This document shows, piece by piece, positions 49,734 through 60,394 of a DNA stretch of 64,000 nt; the stretch's first letter is position 1; the number at the start of each line of letters is the position of its first letter. Source of the stretch: Bryobacterales bacterium KBS 96. Lineage in GTDB: Bacteria; Acidobacteriota; Terriglobia; Bryobacterales; Bryobacteraceae. The notes beneath the pieces were generated by a model. That model was given only the letters and a program-made list of their open reading frames with translations, was not told where the DNA came from and did not search any database. The DNA lies in the NCBI GenBank assembly GCA_000381625.1, contig KB906767.1, positions 2,458,629 to 2,522,628 on the forward strand, read 5' to 3'. A program made the position numbers and the translations under genes.

Positions 49734-50765
49734 TTATTCTTTCGCAGAATAGTAGCCCGATTTTTTCATAAAGGCGCGCAGATCCTCATACTGATCGGTC
49801 GCAATCATGTCCACTCCGTCCTGAAGCGCAGCCTTCCAACGAAGCTGAACAGCCTGAAGCGAGCCGAAATTGTAGCCGGCGCCCCAACCGCGATCCTGAG
49901 CCGGCGCGAATCCGTCCAGCGTATAGAAGCGAATCCAATAATCCAGGCGGTGCGCGTGATCGGCCAGAGCCTTCAGACGCTGATCGTCGGCGGCCGTCCA
50001 ATCGCCCGCCGCCCTCTGCCCGCCCTCTTCCACTACCGACCATGGATTGTTCCACCATCGACGGTAGTTCGTTGCGGGTTTCGGCAGCAGCAGATCCGGC
50101 GCCGCATGCGCCATCGCGTGCTGTTTCTGCCGCTCATTCAGGCCCTGGAAAATTTTGTCGTTGGTGTGCGCCGATCCGAAGAGCCGCATTTTATCGCCCG
50201 GCGCCAGCTTCCGGTAAAACACCTGTTCCTGATTGTCGTTATCTTCCGTGAGAACCAGAATCGGTTTCCAATCGAGGTGGCTGAGGTCGCTGTCGTTTTC
50301 CGTTTTCGTGCCTGTCGTGATCCAATCCGGATATTCGCCGAGCACTTGCCAGACTGCCTCAAGCGTGGGCGTAGCGTTGTCCTTAAAATCGAAATGCAGA
50401 ACGATGAGGGGCCATTTGCCCTTATCGCCGTCTTTCAAGGCGCGCTCGACAATTGGCTGCACGCGGTCGAAGAAATGGTGTTTCAGAGTCGGGTCCGCCG
50501 CATCCGCTTTGTTGCGATGAGTGACTTTCGCGATCACTTTCCCGGTGGCCGGATCGACATAAGGAGCAATGTCCTGTTCGATGGCTACAGGAAAGCCCGT
50601 CGAGAGAGCACGATCGATCCGATCGGCCCATTTGCCGTCGTACGGATAGCAATTGTGCGCATCCAGCAACGACTTGCCATGGTTCACCTGAAATAAATCG
50701 TTTCTGGGCTGAAAAAACTGGGGCGCCAGCAGAAAGGCGGAAAGAGCAAGTAATATCTTGAGCAT
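49734..50765 (-). CDS. Exported PLC-like phosphodiesterase
   Basis: A 343-residue protein from the ATG at 50765 (signal peptide LKILLALSAFLLAPQ); an earlier ATG adds sixteen residues. The fold looks like a PLC-like TIM barrel: LLDAHNCYPYDGKWADRI with the first His, FPVAIEQDI with Glu and Asp, PLIVLHFDFKDN, and VDMIATDQYEDL near the end. Substrate is unknown. It lies 7 bp after murQ, so a role in envelope turnover is possible. Confidence 0.7.
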   Translation of the reverse strand: MLKILLALSAFLLAPQFFQPRNDLFQVNHGKSLLDAHNCYPYDGKWADRIDRALSTGFPVAIEQDIAPYVDPATGKVIAKVTHRNKADAADPTLKHHFFDRVQPIVERALKDGDKGKWPLIVLHFDFKDNATPTLEAVWQVLGEYPDWITTGTKTENDSDLSHLDWKPILVLTEDNDNQEQVFYRKLAPGDKMRLFGSAHTNDKIFQGLNERQKQHAMAHAAPDLLLPKPATNYRRWWNNPWSVVEEGGQRAAGDWTAADDQRLKALADHAHRLDYWIRFYTLDGFAPAQDRGWGAGYNFGSLQAVQLRWKAALQDGVDMIATDQYEDLRAFMKKSGYYSAKE

Positions 50766-50952
50766 TCTCTCTTCAACTAATTGAGCATATTGCGGTCCTG
50801 GCAAATACCGCATATGCCGCCGCCGCTAGGCGTTGCAGTTGTCGGAACCCGCTCGCTAGCGAGGCGGCTCTGAGTGGAAGCAACCGGAACGGAGCGGCCG
50901 CACGTCAGTGCGCAGATTGTGCGGCTGTCCGAACTCGCCCCGGTAAAAACGT

Positions 50953-50984
50953 CCGCTCCTTTGACAGTCGCGGTTCGGTGCAGA
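50953..50984. repeat. Dispersed intergenic repeat, copy A
   Basis: CCGCTCCTTTGACAGTCG followed by CGGTTCGGTGCAGA. Similar segments occur at 56279-56311 (GCCCGCTCCCTCACGATCG, CGGTTCAGTGCTGG) and 56356-56380 (CACTCCTTTACAGTCGCCG, TTCACT). All three are in intergenic DNA, which suggests a family of short dispersed elements. Function unknown. Confidence 0.5.
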
Positions 50985-51040
50985 AAGCTGGTGTCTTGAT
51001 CCGATTCCGCTGGCCGCCGGGGCCAACCTCTGGAGGAGTA

Positions 51041-51679
51041 TTACTTCTTCGCCTGGAAGCGCACACCAAGCATGCCGCCAAGCATTGATGGAAACGTGAA
51101 CAGACAGAAATACACGAGCAGTTGCCCCATCAAGAGCAGAATGAATTTGCGCGGATCGTTCAGCAGCTTGGCAAGCTCCTGGGTGGCGGGGTTGCTATTG
51201 GCCGAGGCAATTGACAGAAGTTCGCCGCGAAGCCCGGGATTTGAGACAAGCACGGCAAGCAGCACCGACAACAGAACTACGACAAGGAACGCCCAGAGCG
51301 CGGTCATGAATCCCAGGCGCGCTCCGCCCTGGGGCGATATTTTCTCGCCGGTCTGGCGGATGTAGAAATAAGCGGCGCCGAACCCGGCCAGACAGAACAA
51401 TGGGAGCAATAATATTCCCGCGGCAAACGGAATCGTTACCGCGCACATGGTGAACAGCAGTAACGTGAGCATCGCAATGACAATGGACACCATCACAGCC
51501 CGGCGGTTGCCAAAATCGATTCGGGCCTGAACGGCCGGAGGGGGCTGCGGTATGGGCGGAGGCTCCACAGCGACCGGCTCCTCATGGAACCGGGCGAGGT
51601 CTTCCTCAAATTGTGGTTTGCCACATCGATGGCAGAACCGGGCGTCTTCGGGGAGCGTTGCTCCACAGGTACACTGCAT
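51041..51679 (-). CDS. Zinc-ribbon membrane protein
   Basis: A 212-residue protein with an N-terminal zinc ribbon (CTCGATLPEDARFCHRCGKP, residues 3-22) and four hydrophobic segments (about 58-80, 82-100, 122-145 and 182-205). The ribbon-plus-membrane layout is common in uncharacterised proteins of the DUF4870/zinc_ribbon type. Role unknown. It is divergent from the hydroxyacid dehydrogenase gene. Confidence 0.7.
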   Translation of the reverse strand: MQCTCGATLPEDARFCHRCGKPQFEEDLARFHEEPVAVEPPPIPQPPPAVQARIDFGNRRAVMVSIVIAMLTLLLFTMCAVTIPFAAGILLLPLFCLAGFGAAYFYIRQTGEKISPQGGARLGFMTALWAFLVVVLLSVLLAVLVSNPGLRGELLSIASANSNPATQELAKLLNDPRKFILLLMGQLLVYFCLFTFPSMLGGMLGVRFQAKK

Positions 51680-51752
51680 GGGGGTTACTTATAGTGTCGC
51701 TTGCCCGGAGTTGAGCGGCAAGCACGTTCGCTTCGAACGGCCTGCCGGTAAG

Positions 51753-52742
51753 ATGGCAATTGATCCCATGTCAAAGCCTATCGTTTTAGTGGAGTGCGAT
51801 CCCGGTGAGTATTATTTACGCAATCTGGAGCCAATTCGCGATCAGGCGGATTTCCGGATCGGCGCCGACCCCGAATTTCTCAGAAAGAACGCGCCCGAAG
51901 CCGATATTGTTCTCGCCATGGGCATGAAGCCGAATTCATTGCGTGAACTGTGGCCGCTGGCGCGCAAAGTCCGTTGGATTCATTCGTTATCGGCGGGAGT
52001 GGAAAAGATGCTATTTCCCGAACTTGCCGAGAGCCCCGTGCCGATGACGAACGCCAAAGGAGTTTTCAAGCGTTCTCTCGCCGAATTTGCCGTGCTGGGA
52101 ATGTTGTATTTTTCGAAACGTGTGCAGCGCCTGCTCGCCCAGCAGCGGGAGCGCAAATGGGAGCAGTTCAACGTCGACTGGCTGCCCGGCCGCAAGGTGT
52201 CGATTATCGGCTACGGGGAAATTGGGCGCGAGTGCGCGATCCTTGCGAAGGCGCTGGAATTGAAGATCCTGGCGACTCGACGGCGGCCGGAGCTCCTGGC
52301 GAACGATCCGATTGTAGACAAGGCTTTCGCGACCTCGGAACTGCACCAGATGCTCAGCGAATCGGATTATGTGATCGCGGCGGCGCCGCTGACGCCCGAG
52401 ACACGGCACATGCTGTCCGATGCCGAGTTTCAGGCCATGAAATCGTCGGCAATCGTTATCAACGTAGGCCGCGGCCCCGTTATCGACGAGGCGGCGCTCA
52501 TTCGCGCATTACAACAGAAGCGGATCGCGGGAGCCGCGCTCGATGTCTTCGAGCACGAGCCGCTCGCTTCGGATTCGCCGCTATGGAGCATGACGAACGT
52601 CCTAATCTCGCCGCATTGCACGGACCGGACCGCCGACCCCGACTGGCTGGATCTCGCGATGCAGCGCTTTGTCGACAACTTTCACCGGTTTGTGGCGGGA
52701 CAGCCGCTTCAATACGTGGTGGATAAGAAGGCGGGTTATTAG
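51753..52742 (+). CDS. D-2-hydroxyacid dehydrogenase
   Basis: A 329-residue enzyme from the ATG at 51753; the ATG at 51768 is also possible. It has the NAD-binding motif IIGYGEIGRECAILAKAL (GxGxxG) and catalytic residues Arg in INVGRGPVIDE, Glu in ALDVFEHEPL and His in LISPHCTDRT. The family reduces 2-oxoacids to D-2-hydroxyacids with NAD(P)H. Specific substrate unknown. The next gene starts 3 bp after its stop, so the two are co-transcribed. Confidence 0.87.
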   Translation: MAIDPMSKPIVLVECDPGEYYLRNLEPIRDQADFRIGADPEFLRKNAPEADIVLAMGMKPNSLRELWPLARKVRWIHSLSAGVEKMLFPELAESPVPMTNAKGVFKRSLAEFAVLGMLYFSKRVQRLLAQQRERKWEQFNVDWLPGRKVSIIGYGEIGRECAILAKALELKILATRRRPELLANDPIVDKAFATSELHQMLSESDYVIAAAPLTPETRHMLSDAEFQAMKSSAIVINVGRGPVIDEAALIRALQQKRIAGAALDVFEHEPLASDSPLWSMTNVLISPHCTDRTADPDWLDLAMQRFVDNFHRFVAGQPLQYVVDKKAGY

Positions 52743-52745
52743 CCG

Positions 52746-53711
52746 ATGGCCGAGATCAGCCTGGCTGACGTTCGCGACGCGGCAGAGCGAATCGCGAATA
52801 TCGTCCACCGTACGCCGGTGTTCTCGTCGCGGCGTTTCAATGAGGCCGCCGGAGCCGCATGCTTTTTTAAAGGCGAGAATTTTCAACGAGGCGGCGCATT
52901 CAAATTGCGGGGCGCCGCGAACTTTCTGCTCTCGATGACCCAGGAGCAGCGGAGCCGAGGCGTCGTGACGTTTTCGTCGGGCAACCACGCGCAGGCTGTT
53001 GCGATTGTTGCTCGTGAACTGGATGTACGGGCGACCATTGTCATGCCGGCCGACGCGCCGAAGACCAAGCTCGAAGCAACCCGGTCGTATGGCGCCCGAA
53101 TTGTGCCGTATGACCGCTTGCACGAGAACCGCGAGGCCATCGGACGGCGGATCGCTTCCGAATCCGGGGCCACTCTCGTACCGCCCTTCGATCATCCGTG
53201 GATCGTCGCAGGCCAGGGGACAGCCACCCTGGAATTGCTGGACCATGTCTCCGGGTTGGATGCGCTGGCTGTCCCGCTCGGGGGCGGAGGGCTGTTGTCA
53301 GGAACACTCATTGCCGCAAAATCATTGAATCCGTCGACGAAAGTGTTTGGCGTTGAGCCTGAGGTCGCAAACGACTGGGCGCTTTCGCTCGCCGCCAATG
53401 AGCGGATAGCGATTCCCGTCCCAGAAACGATCGCAGACGGCTTGCGGACGGTGCAGCCGGGAGCGGTCACGTTTCCTATTGTCAAAAGTCTTGTAGACGA
53501 TGTTTTGCTGATCACGGAAGAGGAAATGAAGCAGACAATCCGGTTTCTTCTGACTCGTCTCAAAATCCTGGCCGAACCGAGCGGAGCGGCAGGCGCCGCT
53601 GCGGTTCTTCATCGAAAACTACCGCGCGGGCTGAAGCGCGTGGGCATCATTATTTCGGGCGGAAATATCGACCTGGACGTGCTGGCAGGGATCTGCGGCG
53701 GAACGGGGTGA
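52746..53711 (+). CDS. PLP-dependent threonine/serine dehydratase-like enzyme
   Basis: A 321-residue fold-type II enzyme. PLP Lys lies in FQRGGAFKLRGA, FSSGNHAQAVA binds the substrate carboxylate, and VPLGGGGLLSGTL is the phosphate-binding glycine loop. There is no C-terminal ACT regulatory domain, so it resembles the short catabolic threonine dehydratase or serine racemase and not the biosynthetic IlvA. It is likely to deaminate L-Thr/L-Ser to 2-oxoacids, which the coupled dehydrogenase could reduce (inference). Confidence 0.85.
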   Translation: MAEISLADVRDAAERIANIVHRTPVFSSRRFNEAAGAACFFKGENFQRGGAFKLRGAANFLLSMTQEQRSRGVVTFSSGNHAQAVAIVARELDVRATIVMPADAPKTKLEATRSYGARIVPYDRLHENREAIGRRIASESGATLVPPFDHPWIVAGQGTATLELLDHVSGLDALAVPLGGGGLLSGTLIAAKSLNPSTKVFGVEPEVANDWALSLAANERIAIPVPETIADGLRTVQPGAVTFPIVKSLVDDVLLITEEEMKQTIRFLLTRLKILAEPSGAAGAAAVLHRKLPRGLKRVGIIISGGNIDLDVLAGICGGTG

Positions 53712-53808
53712 AGCAAGACGCCGAAACTTCGCTTTCCAAAGCGCTACTGGCGCGCCCCGCGGAACCCAGGCCACATCCGGCGGCAAACCTGTCTGTAAAT
53801 CTATAGAA

Positions 53809-55185
53809 ATGCGGAGAATCGCGACCCTAGCAGCCGCTCCCTTGATCGTCGGTATCCTGCTTGGACAGGACCTGTCCTTTTCATCTCGCAAAGCCAGACC
53901 CGTTCCCGAATGGATGGGTAAGACGGTGATCTATGAACTCTGGCTAAATGCCTTCAGTAAAGAGGGCACACTCCGAGGCGCGATACCCGGTCTGCAGCGC
54001 ATTGCGAATCTCAAAGCTACGGTCGTGTATCTTGGCCCGATTGCGAAACGCTCCGGCACACCTCATGCATCGCCATATAATATCGCCGACTACAACGCCA
54101 TCGATCCGCAGTACGGCAATGAACAGGACCTGCACGATTTCATATCAGCGGCTCACAAGCTCGGTCTGAAGGTAATGCTCGATATCGTGTATTACCACTC
54201 AGCCCCAGACAGCGCCATGATGAAGATTCCCGGATTTTTCGTTAAAACTGACAACGGCAAAATCGCACGTGGATTCTGGCCTCAACCGTTGCCGGATTTC
54301 CGTAATCCGGAAGTCCGCAAATACCTCATCAATAGCCTTGTGCATTGGGTTCGCGATTTCGGCGTCGATGGATATCGGTGCGATGTGGGAGCCGGCGTGC
54401 CTCTCTCGTTTTGGGAGCAAGCGCGAATGGCGTTGGATCGAGTCAATCCGGATGTGATTCTGCTCTCTGAATCCGATCGTCCCGACGATCAGCTTGAAGC
54501 ATTCGACATCAACTACAATTTTCAGTACTACTTAACCCTCCGGTCCGTGTTCCGGGATGGCAAGCCGGCAATTCGCTTGCGCGAGAACTGGGAACAAGCA
54601 AAGCGAACCATGCCGCAAGGCGCCCGCCTATTGCACTACAGCGACAACCACGATTGGCGGAGAGCAGTCCTTGAATTCGGCGAAAATGGCGCGCTTGCCG
54701 CTTCGACCCTGAATTTCATGCTGGACGGCATTCCGTTTCTGTATAACGGCCAGGAGGTAGCCGACTACACGCCGACACATTGGATTACGCGAGCTCCCAT
54801 TCACTGGTCGGAACCAGGGAATGGCACAGACGAGAAAGCCTTGAAAGAAACACTGACCAAATACGAGAAACTGCTCCAGGCACGGCAAACTTATCCTGCC
54901 CTCACTTCGGGCGTCGTGATCTGGATTAACAACACAGAACCCGATAACGTATTAAGCTTTCTTCGAAGAAAAGGCCCTGAGGAGATTCTGGTAATCCTAA
55001 ACGTCTCGAATCGGGAGACACATGTCACAATCGATCTTCCCGTAATGGATTACTATGTAATTCAAAATATCCTTACGGAAGGAAAGACTTGGTTTCAATT
55101 GTATTCCGGCAGGGTATCGGCAACCCTTGGAGCGTACGAAGCGATTGTAGGCGAGAGGATTCCTCCGGCCCCGCTGGAACAATAG
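53809..55185 (+). CDS. Exported GH13 alpha-amylase-family glycosidase
   Basis: A 458-residue protein with an N-terminal hydrophobic signal (IATLAAAPLIVGILLG). The GH13 catalytic residues are present: nucleophile Asp192 in GVDGYRCDVG, acid/base Glu221 in LLSESDRP, and the HD pair 281-282 in YSDNHDWRR. A C-terminal beta domain follows at about 370-450. The expected Asn-His of region I is represented by DIVYYHS. It may act on maltooligosaccharides or trehalose-type sugars; substrate not determined. Confidence 0.87.
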   Translation: MRRIATLAAAPLIVGILLGQDLSFSSRKARPVPEWMGKTVIYELWLNAFSKEGTLRGAIPGLQRIANLKATVVYLGPIAKRSGTPHASPYNIADYNAIDPQYGNEQDLHDFISAAHKLGLKVMLDIVYYHSAPDSAMMKIPGFFVKTDNGKIARGFWPQPLPDFRNPEVRKYLINSLVHWVRDFGVDGYRCDVGAGVPLSFWEQARMALDRVNPDVILLSESDRPDDQLEAFDINYNFQYYLTLRSVFRDGKPAIRLRENWEQAKRTMPQGARLLHYSDNHDWRRAVLEFGENGALAASTLNFMLDGIPFLYNGQEVADYTPTHWITRAPIHWSEPGNGTDEKALKETLTKYEKLLQARQTYPALTSGVVIWINNTEPDNVLSFLRRKGPEEILVILNVSNRETHVTIDLPVMDYYVIQNILTEGKTWFQLYSGRVSATLGAYEAIVGERIPPAPLEQ

Positions 55186-55248
55186 CCAACATCATCCGCC
55201 TAAGTCGTGGAAGAACAGTTCCGGTTGGGCGACGGAATATAAGTGAAC

Positions 55249-56160
55249 TCAACGTTCCATTTTTCGGTAAGTTCCGGTTTGCACGGCGCCGGCGGAATCC
55301 TCCTCTTCCTCTCCGCCCTGGCGAATCGCATCGGCCACCTCGAAGACCGGTCGCATCGCTTTTACGTTGTGGACACGGACGATGTGGGCGCCATTGAGGA
55401 TACACGCCGCAACGGCGCTGGCGGTCGCGAATTCCATGCTGGCTTCGTCTTCCTGTTTCAGGAACGATTTGCGCGAAGGGGCCACCATGACCGGCAGGTC
55501 GAACGAACGCAGTGCCCCGAGTTTGGCGATAATCTCGGAATTCTGCTCTTTGCGCTTCCCGAAGCCGATTCCCGGATCGATAACGATCCGATGATGCTGA
55601 ACCCCTTGCTGCTGCGTGCGATGTAGAGACGCCTCGAGATCACCCACAATCGAACGCATCAGATTCTTTAACGGCGGCAGCTTGGTCCATGTCTCCGGCA
55701 TCCCGCGCATGTGGTTGATAACGAGGCCGGCGTCCCACTTTGCAACTACTTTAGGCAGATTCGGATCGAGAATAGTGCCTGTGGGATCGTTAACGATTTC
55801 CGCGCCATGTTCCAACGCCTTCTCCGCAACGGCCGATTTATATGTGTCGACGGAGATGGGTATGCCGAGTTTATCCCGCAGGCGCTTTAGTACCGGAATG
55901 AGCCGGCGGAGTTCTTCGGCTTCGCCGATCAGCTTGGCGCCTGGGCGCATCGACTCGGCGCCGATGTCGAGAATGTCCGCGCCTTCGTCCTCTAGTTCCA
56001 GAGCACGGACAAAGGCACGGTCGGGATCGGCGTACTGTCCGCCGTCTGAAAAGGAATCGGGCGTCACGTTGAGAACGCCCATGATGAGCGTGCGCTCACC
56101 GAGCACGATTTCGCGGTGTTTGAGTTTCCACTGGTAGCGTTTAACCATGAGTTGCGCCAT
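55249..56160 (-). CDS. folP: Dihydropteroate synthase
   Basis: A 303-residue enzyme that joins 6-hydroxymethyl-dihydropterin pyrophosphate to p-aminobenzoate in folate synthesis. Signatures are LIMGVLNVTPDSFSDGG, ALELEDEGADILDIGAESMRPGA, ISVDTYKSAVAEKAL, VVAKWDAGLVINHMRGMP and IDPGIGFGKRKEQN. The C-terminal tail is acidic (EEEEDSAG) and unusual. An ATG five codons later is also possible. It does not sit in an obvious folate operon. Confidence 0.94.
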   Translation of the reverse strand: MAQLMVKRYQWKLKHREIVLGERTLIMGVLNVTPDSFSDGGQYADPDRAFVRALELEDEGADILDIGAESMRPGAKLIGEAEELRRLIPVLKRLRDKLGIPISVDTYKSAVAEKALEHGAEIVNDPTGTILDPNLPKVVAKWDAGLVINHMRGMPETWTKLPPLKNLMRSIVGDLEASLHRTQQQGVQHHRIVIDPGIGFGKRKEQNSEIIAKLGALRSFDLPVMVAPSRKSFLKQEDEASMEFATASAVAACILNGAHIVRVHNVKAMRPVFEVADAIRQGGEEEEDSAGAVQTGTYRKMER

Positions 56161-56467
56161 TGCGGCTGGAGAAGACCTTCACACATAAAGTGTGACATTG
56201 TGGGCGGTGAGAGAGAGCGCGTGGGGCGGTGCGGGGTGATTCTACCTCTCCTATTTAGGACGGCCCTCTATTGAAGACGCCCGCTCCCTCACGATCGCGG
56301 TTCAGTGCTGGTAACCGAGCGTCTTCATCACTTTTGGTGGCCGCAGGCCCATGGGCACTCCTTTACAGTCGCCGTTCACTCTCGAAAATTCGGGCCTAAC
56401 ATACCCGGCCCTACACGGAACTCGTAGTCTGTTGCAGGGATCGAGGCATGCGTCGACTGTTTTGAAT
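56161..56467. repeat. Intergenic region with two dispersed-repeat copies
   Basis: About 307 bp with no gene. It holds repeat copies B (56279-56311) and C (56356-56380), related to the copy at 50953. The spacing of 77 bp between them and their imperfect match suggest repeated insertion or decay. It separates folP from the DUF2520 gene. No transcription terminator was seen. Confidence 0.5.
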
Positions 56468-57316
56468 TCAATGATTCTCATCACTTTCGGAGTGCGGGAC
56501 CGGAGGAGTCTTCGACTTACGCGTCGCACGCTGTGGCGCGAATGGCTCCGCAAGACGCAGTTGCTCCGACAGGAAGACCGCCAGAGCCGGTTCGGCCGTC
56601 CGAAGGCGAATTTCATATTCTTCGGCAAGCGGCTCCGGACAGTCGAGCATCGGTCCGCTCCAACCGGCCCGCGATCCCTGAGACATATCACGAAACATGC
56701 CTTGAGCCAGTTCTTCAATCACGGTTTGCAGCGGCCGGCCATTCACTCCAGCCATTCTCAACGCCCGTTGTGCGGCGACGAAGAGCGCACGCGGCAACGT
56801 TTGAGCGAAGGCGGTCGCGGCGAAATACAGGTATTTTGAGCCGGGGCGCAATTCGATTGCGTGGGCGCCCGCTTCGACCAGCAATCGTTTAACCCGCTTT
56901 GCCGCCGCGAAATCTCCTTCGATGGCAAACCAGTTACGGGCGCTTGCCGGAACAGAAACAACCGTGGCGACTGCGGCGCCTCGATCCGAGAGGGGTTTCA
57001 GAACCTCGCTTGAGAGCCAACTCTCGCACAAGACGAAGGCGATTTGCGAAACTCCGAGCTGGGATGCGGATATCTCGCCGATAATTCTCGCCACACTTTC
57101 GTCCGGAACGCGCAACAGCACGAGGTCGCAATTCTCAAGATCCTCATAGTTCTCGACTACGTTCCCGGCACGAAAGAAATTCGATACCCGGCGGGCGACA
57201 CGCGTTGTGGCCGACTTGATGGGCCCAATTTCTTCAGCAATACCGGGTAGCCGCAGAATGACCGATCGGGTTGAATTACCCTCGACGATGAGACCGGCCT
57301 GTCGAAGCGTCTTCAT
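56468..57316 (-). CDS. Rossmann-like DUF2520 protein
   Basis: A 282-residue protein with an N-terminal Rossmann-like domain ([19 protein letters not shown] and onward) and a helical C-terminal domain with [19 protein letters not shown], the DUF2520 pattern (ProC-like dehydrogenase). It overlaps the uvrB 3' end by about 41 nt, so both are likely co-transcribed. NAD(P)-dependent activity is assumed from the fold; the glycine-rich loop near the N-terminus (LPGIAEEIG) is atypical. Confidence 0.72.
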   Translation of the reverse strand: MKTLRQAGLIVEGNSTRSVILRLPGIAEEIGPIKSATTRVARRVSNFFRAGNVVENYEDLENCDLVLLRVPDESVARIIGEISASQLGVSQIAFVLCESWLSSEVLKPLSDRGAAVATVVSVPASARNWFAIEGDFAAAKRVKRLLVEAGAHAIELRPGSKYLYFAATAFAQTLPRALFVAAQRALRMAGVNGRPLQTVIEELAQGMFRDMSQGSRAGWSGPMLDCPEPLAEEYEIRLRTAEPALAVFLSEQLRLAEPFAPQRATRKSKTPPVPHSESDENH

Positions 57317-59297
57317 AAACCTCATTCGCCTTAAGCGCTTTTACGCGATCGCGAAACTGAGCTGCCTTTTCAAATTCGAAGGCCTTGGCCGCATTCCGCA
57401 TCTTGATTTCGAGTTCTGAAATAAGGGCATCGCGCTGCTCAGGCGTGAGAGATAGTGTATCGTCTTCTTCGTCATCAATGGAGATCGTGACGTAATCGCC
57501 TTCCGCTACCGCCACAAGACTCATATCGATCGGTTTGACGATAGTTTGAGGAGTAATGCCGTTCGCTTCGTTGTACGCCCGCTGAATCTGACGGCGGCGC
57601 TCCGTCTCTCCAATTGCTCTCTTCATGCTGTCGGTGATGACATCCGCGTACAGAATGGCGCGGCCATTGACGTTTCGAGCGGCGCGCCCCATGGTTTGAA
57701 TGAGCGAGCCACTCGACCGCAAAAATCCTTCTTTATCGGCGTCGAGGATCGCTACGAGCGAAACCTCGGGAAGGTCCAGACCTTCACGAAGCAGATTCAC
57801 GCCAATGAGGGCGTCGTAATTGCCGCGGCGCAGGTCGCGAAGAATACGAATGCGATCGAGCGTGCTGACCTCCGAATGCAGGTACGCACACTTTACGCCG
57901 ACTTCCGTGTAATACTCGGCGAGATCTTCGGCCATTCGCTTCGTCAACGTCGTCACCAGCACGCGCTCATTTCGCTCCACGCGCAACCGAATTTGGTGAA
58001 GCAAATCGTCGACCTGCCCCTTAATGGGACGGATCTCCACTTCGGGATCGATAAGCCCGGTCGGGCGAATGATTTGTTCGACCACGACTCCGGACGATTT
58101 CGTGAGTTCGTACGGCCCGGGCGTCGCGGACACATAGACGAGCTGATTGACGCGATTTTCGAATTCTTCGAATGTCAGCGGGCGGTTGTCGCGCGCGCTT
58201 GGCAGCCGGAATCCATAATCGACGAGCACATTCTTTCGCGAGCGGTCGCCGTGATACATGCCCTGCAGTTGCGGAACCGTCTGATGGCTCTCGTCGATAA
58301 AGAGCAACGCGTCGTTTGGCAGGTAGTCGAGCAGCGTCGGCGGCGCCTCGCCCGGCAGCCGTCCGGAGAAATGCCGCGAATAGTTTTCAATTCCATGGCA
58401 GTAGCCGATCTGCTTAATCATTTCGAGGTCGAACATCGTGCGCTGCCAGAGGCGCTGCGCTTCAATCAGCTTTCCCTGCGATTCGAGCTCTTTATGCCAC
58501 CACTGCAATTCGTTTTCGATGCTCTTCATCGCCTGTTCGCGCGTGGGCGCATCCATCACATAGTGAGTTTTGGGATAGATCGGCAGCCTCACATATGTTT
58601 GGCGGACCTGCCCTAAAAGCGGATCGATCTGACTGAGCGATTCAATCTCATCGCCCCATAGCTCGATGCGGTAAGCATTGTCGTCGTATGTGGGAAAGAG
58701 CTCGATGACGTCGCCGCGCACGCGGAACGTGCCGCGGCGGAAGTCGTTGTCGTTGCGCTCGTAGAGTATCTCAACCAGCCGCTGGACAATTTCCTTCCGG
58801 CTCATGCGCTGCCCCTTTTCTAGCATCAGCAACATGCCGTAATAGGCTTCCGGCGATCCAAGACCGTAAATGCAACTGACGCTCGCCACGATGACGCAAT
58901 CGCGCCGCTCAAAAAGAGAGCGCGTGGCCGAGAGCCGCAGCTTGTCCAGCTCGTCGTTGATCGTCGCCTCTTTTTCAATGTAGATATCGCCGGAGGGGAT
59001 GTAGGCTTCGGGCTGGTAGTAATCGTAATAGCTGACGAAATATTCGACGGCGTTATTGGGGAAAAACGTTCTGAATTCGTGATAGAGCTGGGCAGCCAGC
59101 GTCTTATTGTGCGCGAGGACGAGCGCCGGCCGGTTGGCCGCCTCGATCAGCTTCGCCATCGTGAATGTCTTGCCGGAGCCGGTTACGCCGAGCAGTACCT
59201 GATGCGACTCGCCGTCGAATATGCCGCGCGATAACTGATCGATAGCCGCGGCCTGATCGCCTCGAGGCTGATAGGTGACGCCGAGTTGGTACTGCAC
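57276..59297 (-). CDS. uvrB: Excinuclease ABC subunit B
   Basis: A 673-residue protein from GTG at 59297 (same length as E. coli UvrB); a longer frame exists upstream but overlaps the YihY gene. Motifs are Walker [29 protein letters not shown] (beta hairpin that locks onto damage), [27 protein letters not shown], and a C-terminal UVR motif ([20 protein letters not shown]) that binds UvrC. It verifies damage in nucleotide-excision repair. The ribosome site at this start is weak. Confidence 0.94.
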   Translation of the reverse strand: MQYQLGVTYQPRGDQAAAIDQLSRGIFDGESHQVLLGVTGSGKTFTMAKLIEAANRPALVLAHNKTLAAQLYHEFRTFFPNNAVEYFVSYYDYYQPEAYIPSGDIYIEKEATINDELDKLRLSATRSLFERRDCVIVASVSCIYGLGSPEAYYGMLLMLEKGQRMSRKEIVQRLVEILYERNDNDFRRGTFRVRGDVIELFPTYDDNAYRIELWGDEIESLSQIDPLLGQVRQTYVRLPIYPKTHYVMDAPTREQAMKSIENELQWWHKELESQGKLIEAQRLWQRTMFDLEMIKQIGYCHGIENYSRHFSGRLPGEAPPTLLDYLPNDALLFIDESHQTVPQLQGMYHGDRSRKNVLVDYGFRLPSARDNRPLTFEEFENRVNQLVYVSATPGPYELTKSSGVVVEQIIRPTGLIDPEVEIRPIKGQVDDLLHQIRLRVERNERVLVTTLTKRMAEDLAEYYTEVGVKCAYLHSEVSTLDRIRILRDLRRGNYDALIGVNLLREGLDLPEVSLVAILDADKEGFLRSSGSLIQTMGRAARNVNGRAILYADVITDSMKRAIGETERRRQIQRAYNEANGITPQTIVKPIDMSLVAVAEGDYVTISIDDEEDDTLSLTPEQRDALISELEIKMRNAAKAFEFEKAAQFRDRVKALKANEVYEDASTGRSHRRG

Positions 59298-59301
59298 GCC
59301 C

Positions 59302-60270
59302 TCAGTATAAAGAAAGCACCGAATACATTCGCTCGCGCTCGGCGTTATATTCACAGCCAACCAGCGTAATGACGGACATCAGATACATCCAGATCAGGAG
59401 AGCGATAACGGTCCAGATGCTTCCGTAGAAGATGTTGTAGTGCGCGACGTGGTCAACATACCAACCGAAGAGCGCGGTAGTCAGCAGCCAAAGCGTAGTG
59501 GAGAGAATCGCGCCTGGCCAGACACGCATGAACCGCGAGGGCATTTTGCCGCCTTTCCGCTCGTCTTCGGCGCGGTGATTCGGGCCGAAATAATAAAGCA
59601 GCCCGGTGACGAATACGACCGTGGAGAAGCCAATCGCGTATCGCAGTATCACGCCAAAGATGGCGATGGGCGTGCGTATGGTCTGTTCGCCCTTCGCGAT
59701 TCCCATGCCGTGTAGGAGCGCCGCCTCGGTGCGACTGCCGAAGAGGATGAGCGCGGAAGCGGCGAGCGCCGGAATCGCCACGATGAGCACCAGAAATATC
59801 GCCATCGCGCGCTGCTTCAGCAGCGGCCGGGGCGCCGGAATGCGGTACGCGGCCTGAAATCCTTCCATCAGGCTGGCCATGGCGCCCGAAGCCGCCCAAA
59901 GCGATACGATTATGGCGCTAATCAGGAGCAGAACCGGGCGGCTCCCATGTTCCCGAAAGCGCGAGAGAATCAGTTCTCCGGTTCCCGGCGGAACGATACG
60001 TAAAAGAAAATTCGAAATTAAACGGGCAATGGACTCCGCACGCATCTGGACTAAAATCGCGGCGAGCGTGGTAAGAACCGGAAACATGGAAAGCAGTGTG
60101 GAATAGGCGGCGCCTTTCGCGATGCCATAGCAGTTGTCCTCCAGGGCGGCAATGAAGGCGCGGCGAATGAGCCACAGCGTCCGCGCAACGACACCCGGCT
60201 CGATGATAATCGGCGCCAGTTCGGCAGGCTCGGCGCGACCAACGGCTTTCGTCTCGATTTCGTTCCCCAT
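59302..60270 (-). CDS. YihY/virulence factor BrkB family membrane protein
   Basis: A 322-residue inner-membrane protein with about six helices. It carries the YihY signatures [22 protein letters not shown] near residue 48 (with A-Y-S-x-L-x-S-x-F-P) and [20 protein letters not shown] near residue 270. The exact function is unknown; it was once annotated as RNase BN. It ends 4 nt before the uvrB start. Confidence 0.88.
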   Translation of the reverse strand: MGNEIETKAVGRAEPAELAPIIIEPGVVARTLWLIRRAFIAALEDNCYGIAKGAAYSTLLSMFPVLTTLAAILVQMRAESIARLISNFLLRIVPPGTGELILSRFREHGSRPVLLLISAIIVSLWAASGAMASLMEGFQAAYRIPAPRPLLKQRAMAIFLVLIVAIPALAASALILFGSRTEAALLHGMGIAKGEQTIRTPIAIFGVILRYAIGFSTVVFVTGLLYYFGPNHRAEDERKGGKMPSRFMRVWPGAILSTTLWLLTTALFGWYVDHVAHYNIFYGSIWTVIALLIWMYLMSVITLVGCEYNAERERMYSVLSLY

Positions 60271-60394
60271 CCGCTAGCGACATCATATCGACGTTTTCGT
60301 TTGTAGGTTTGGGTTGTTGAGCAACCGGCGCACTTGCGTGCGGCGGCTATGATTATTCGGGTTTCGATAGAGACATCTGCTATTCTGTCGTTTT

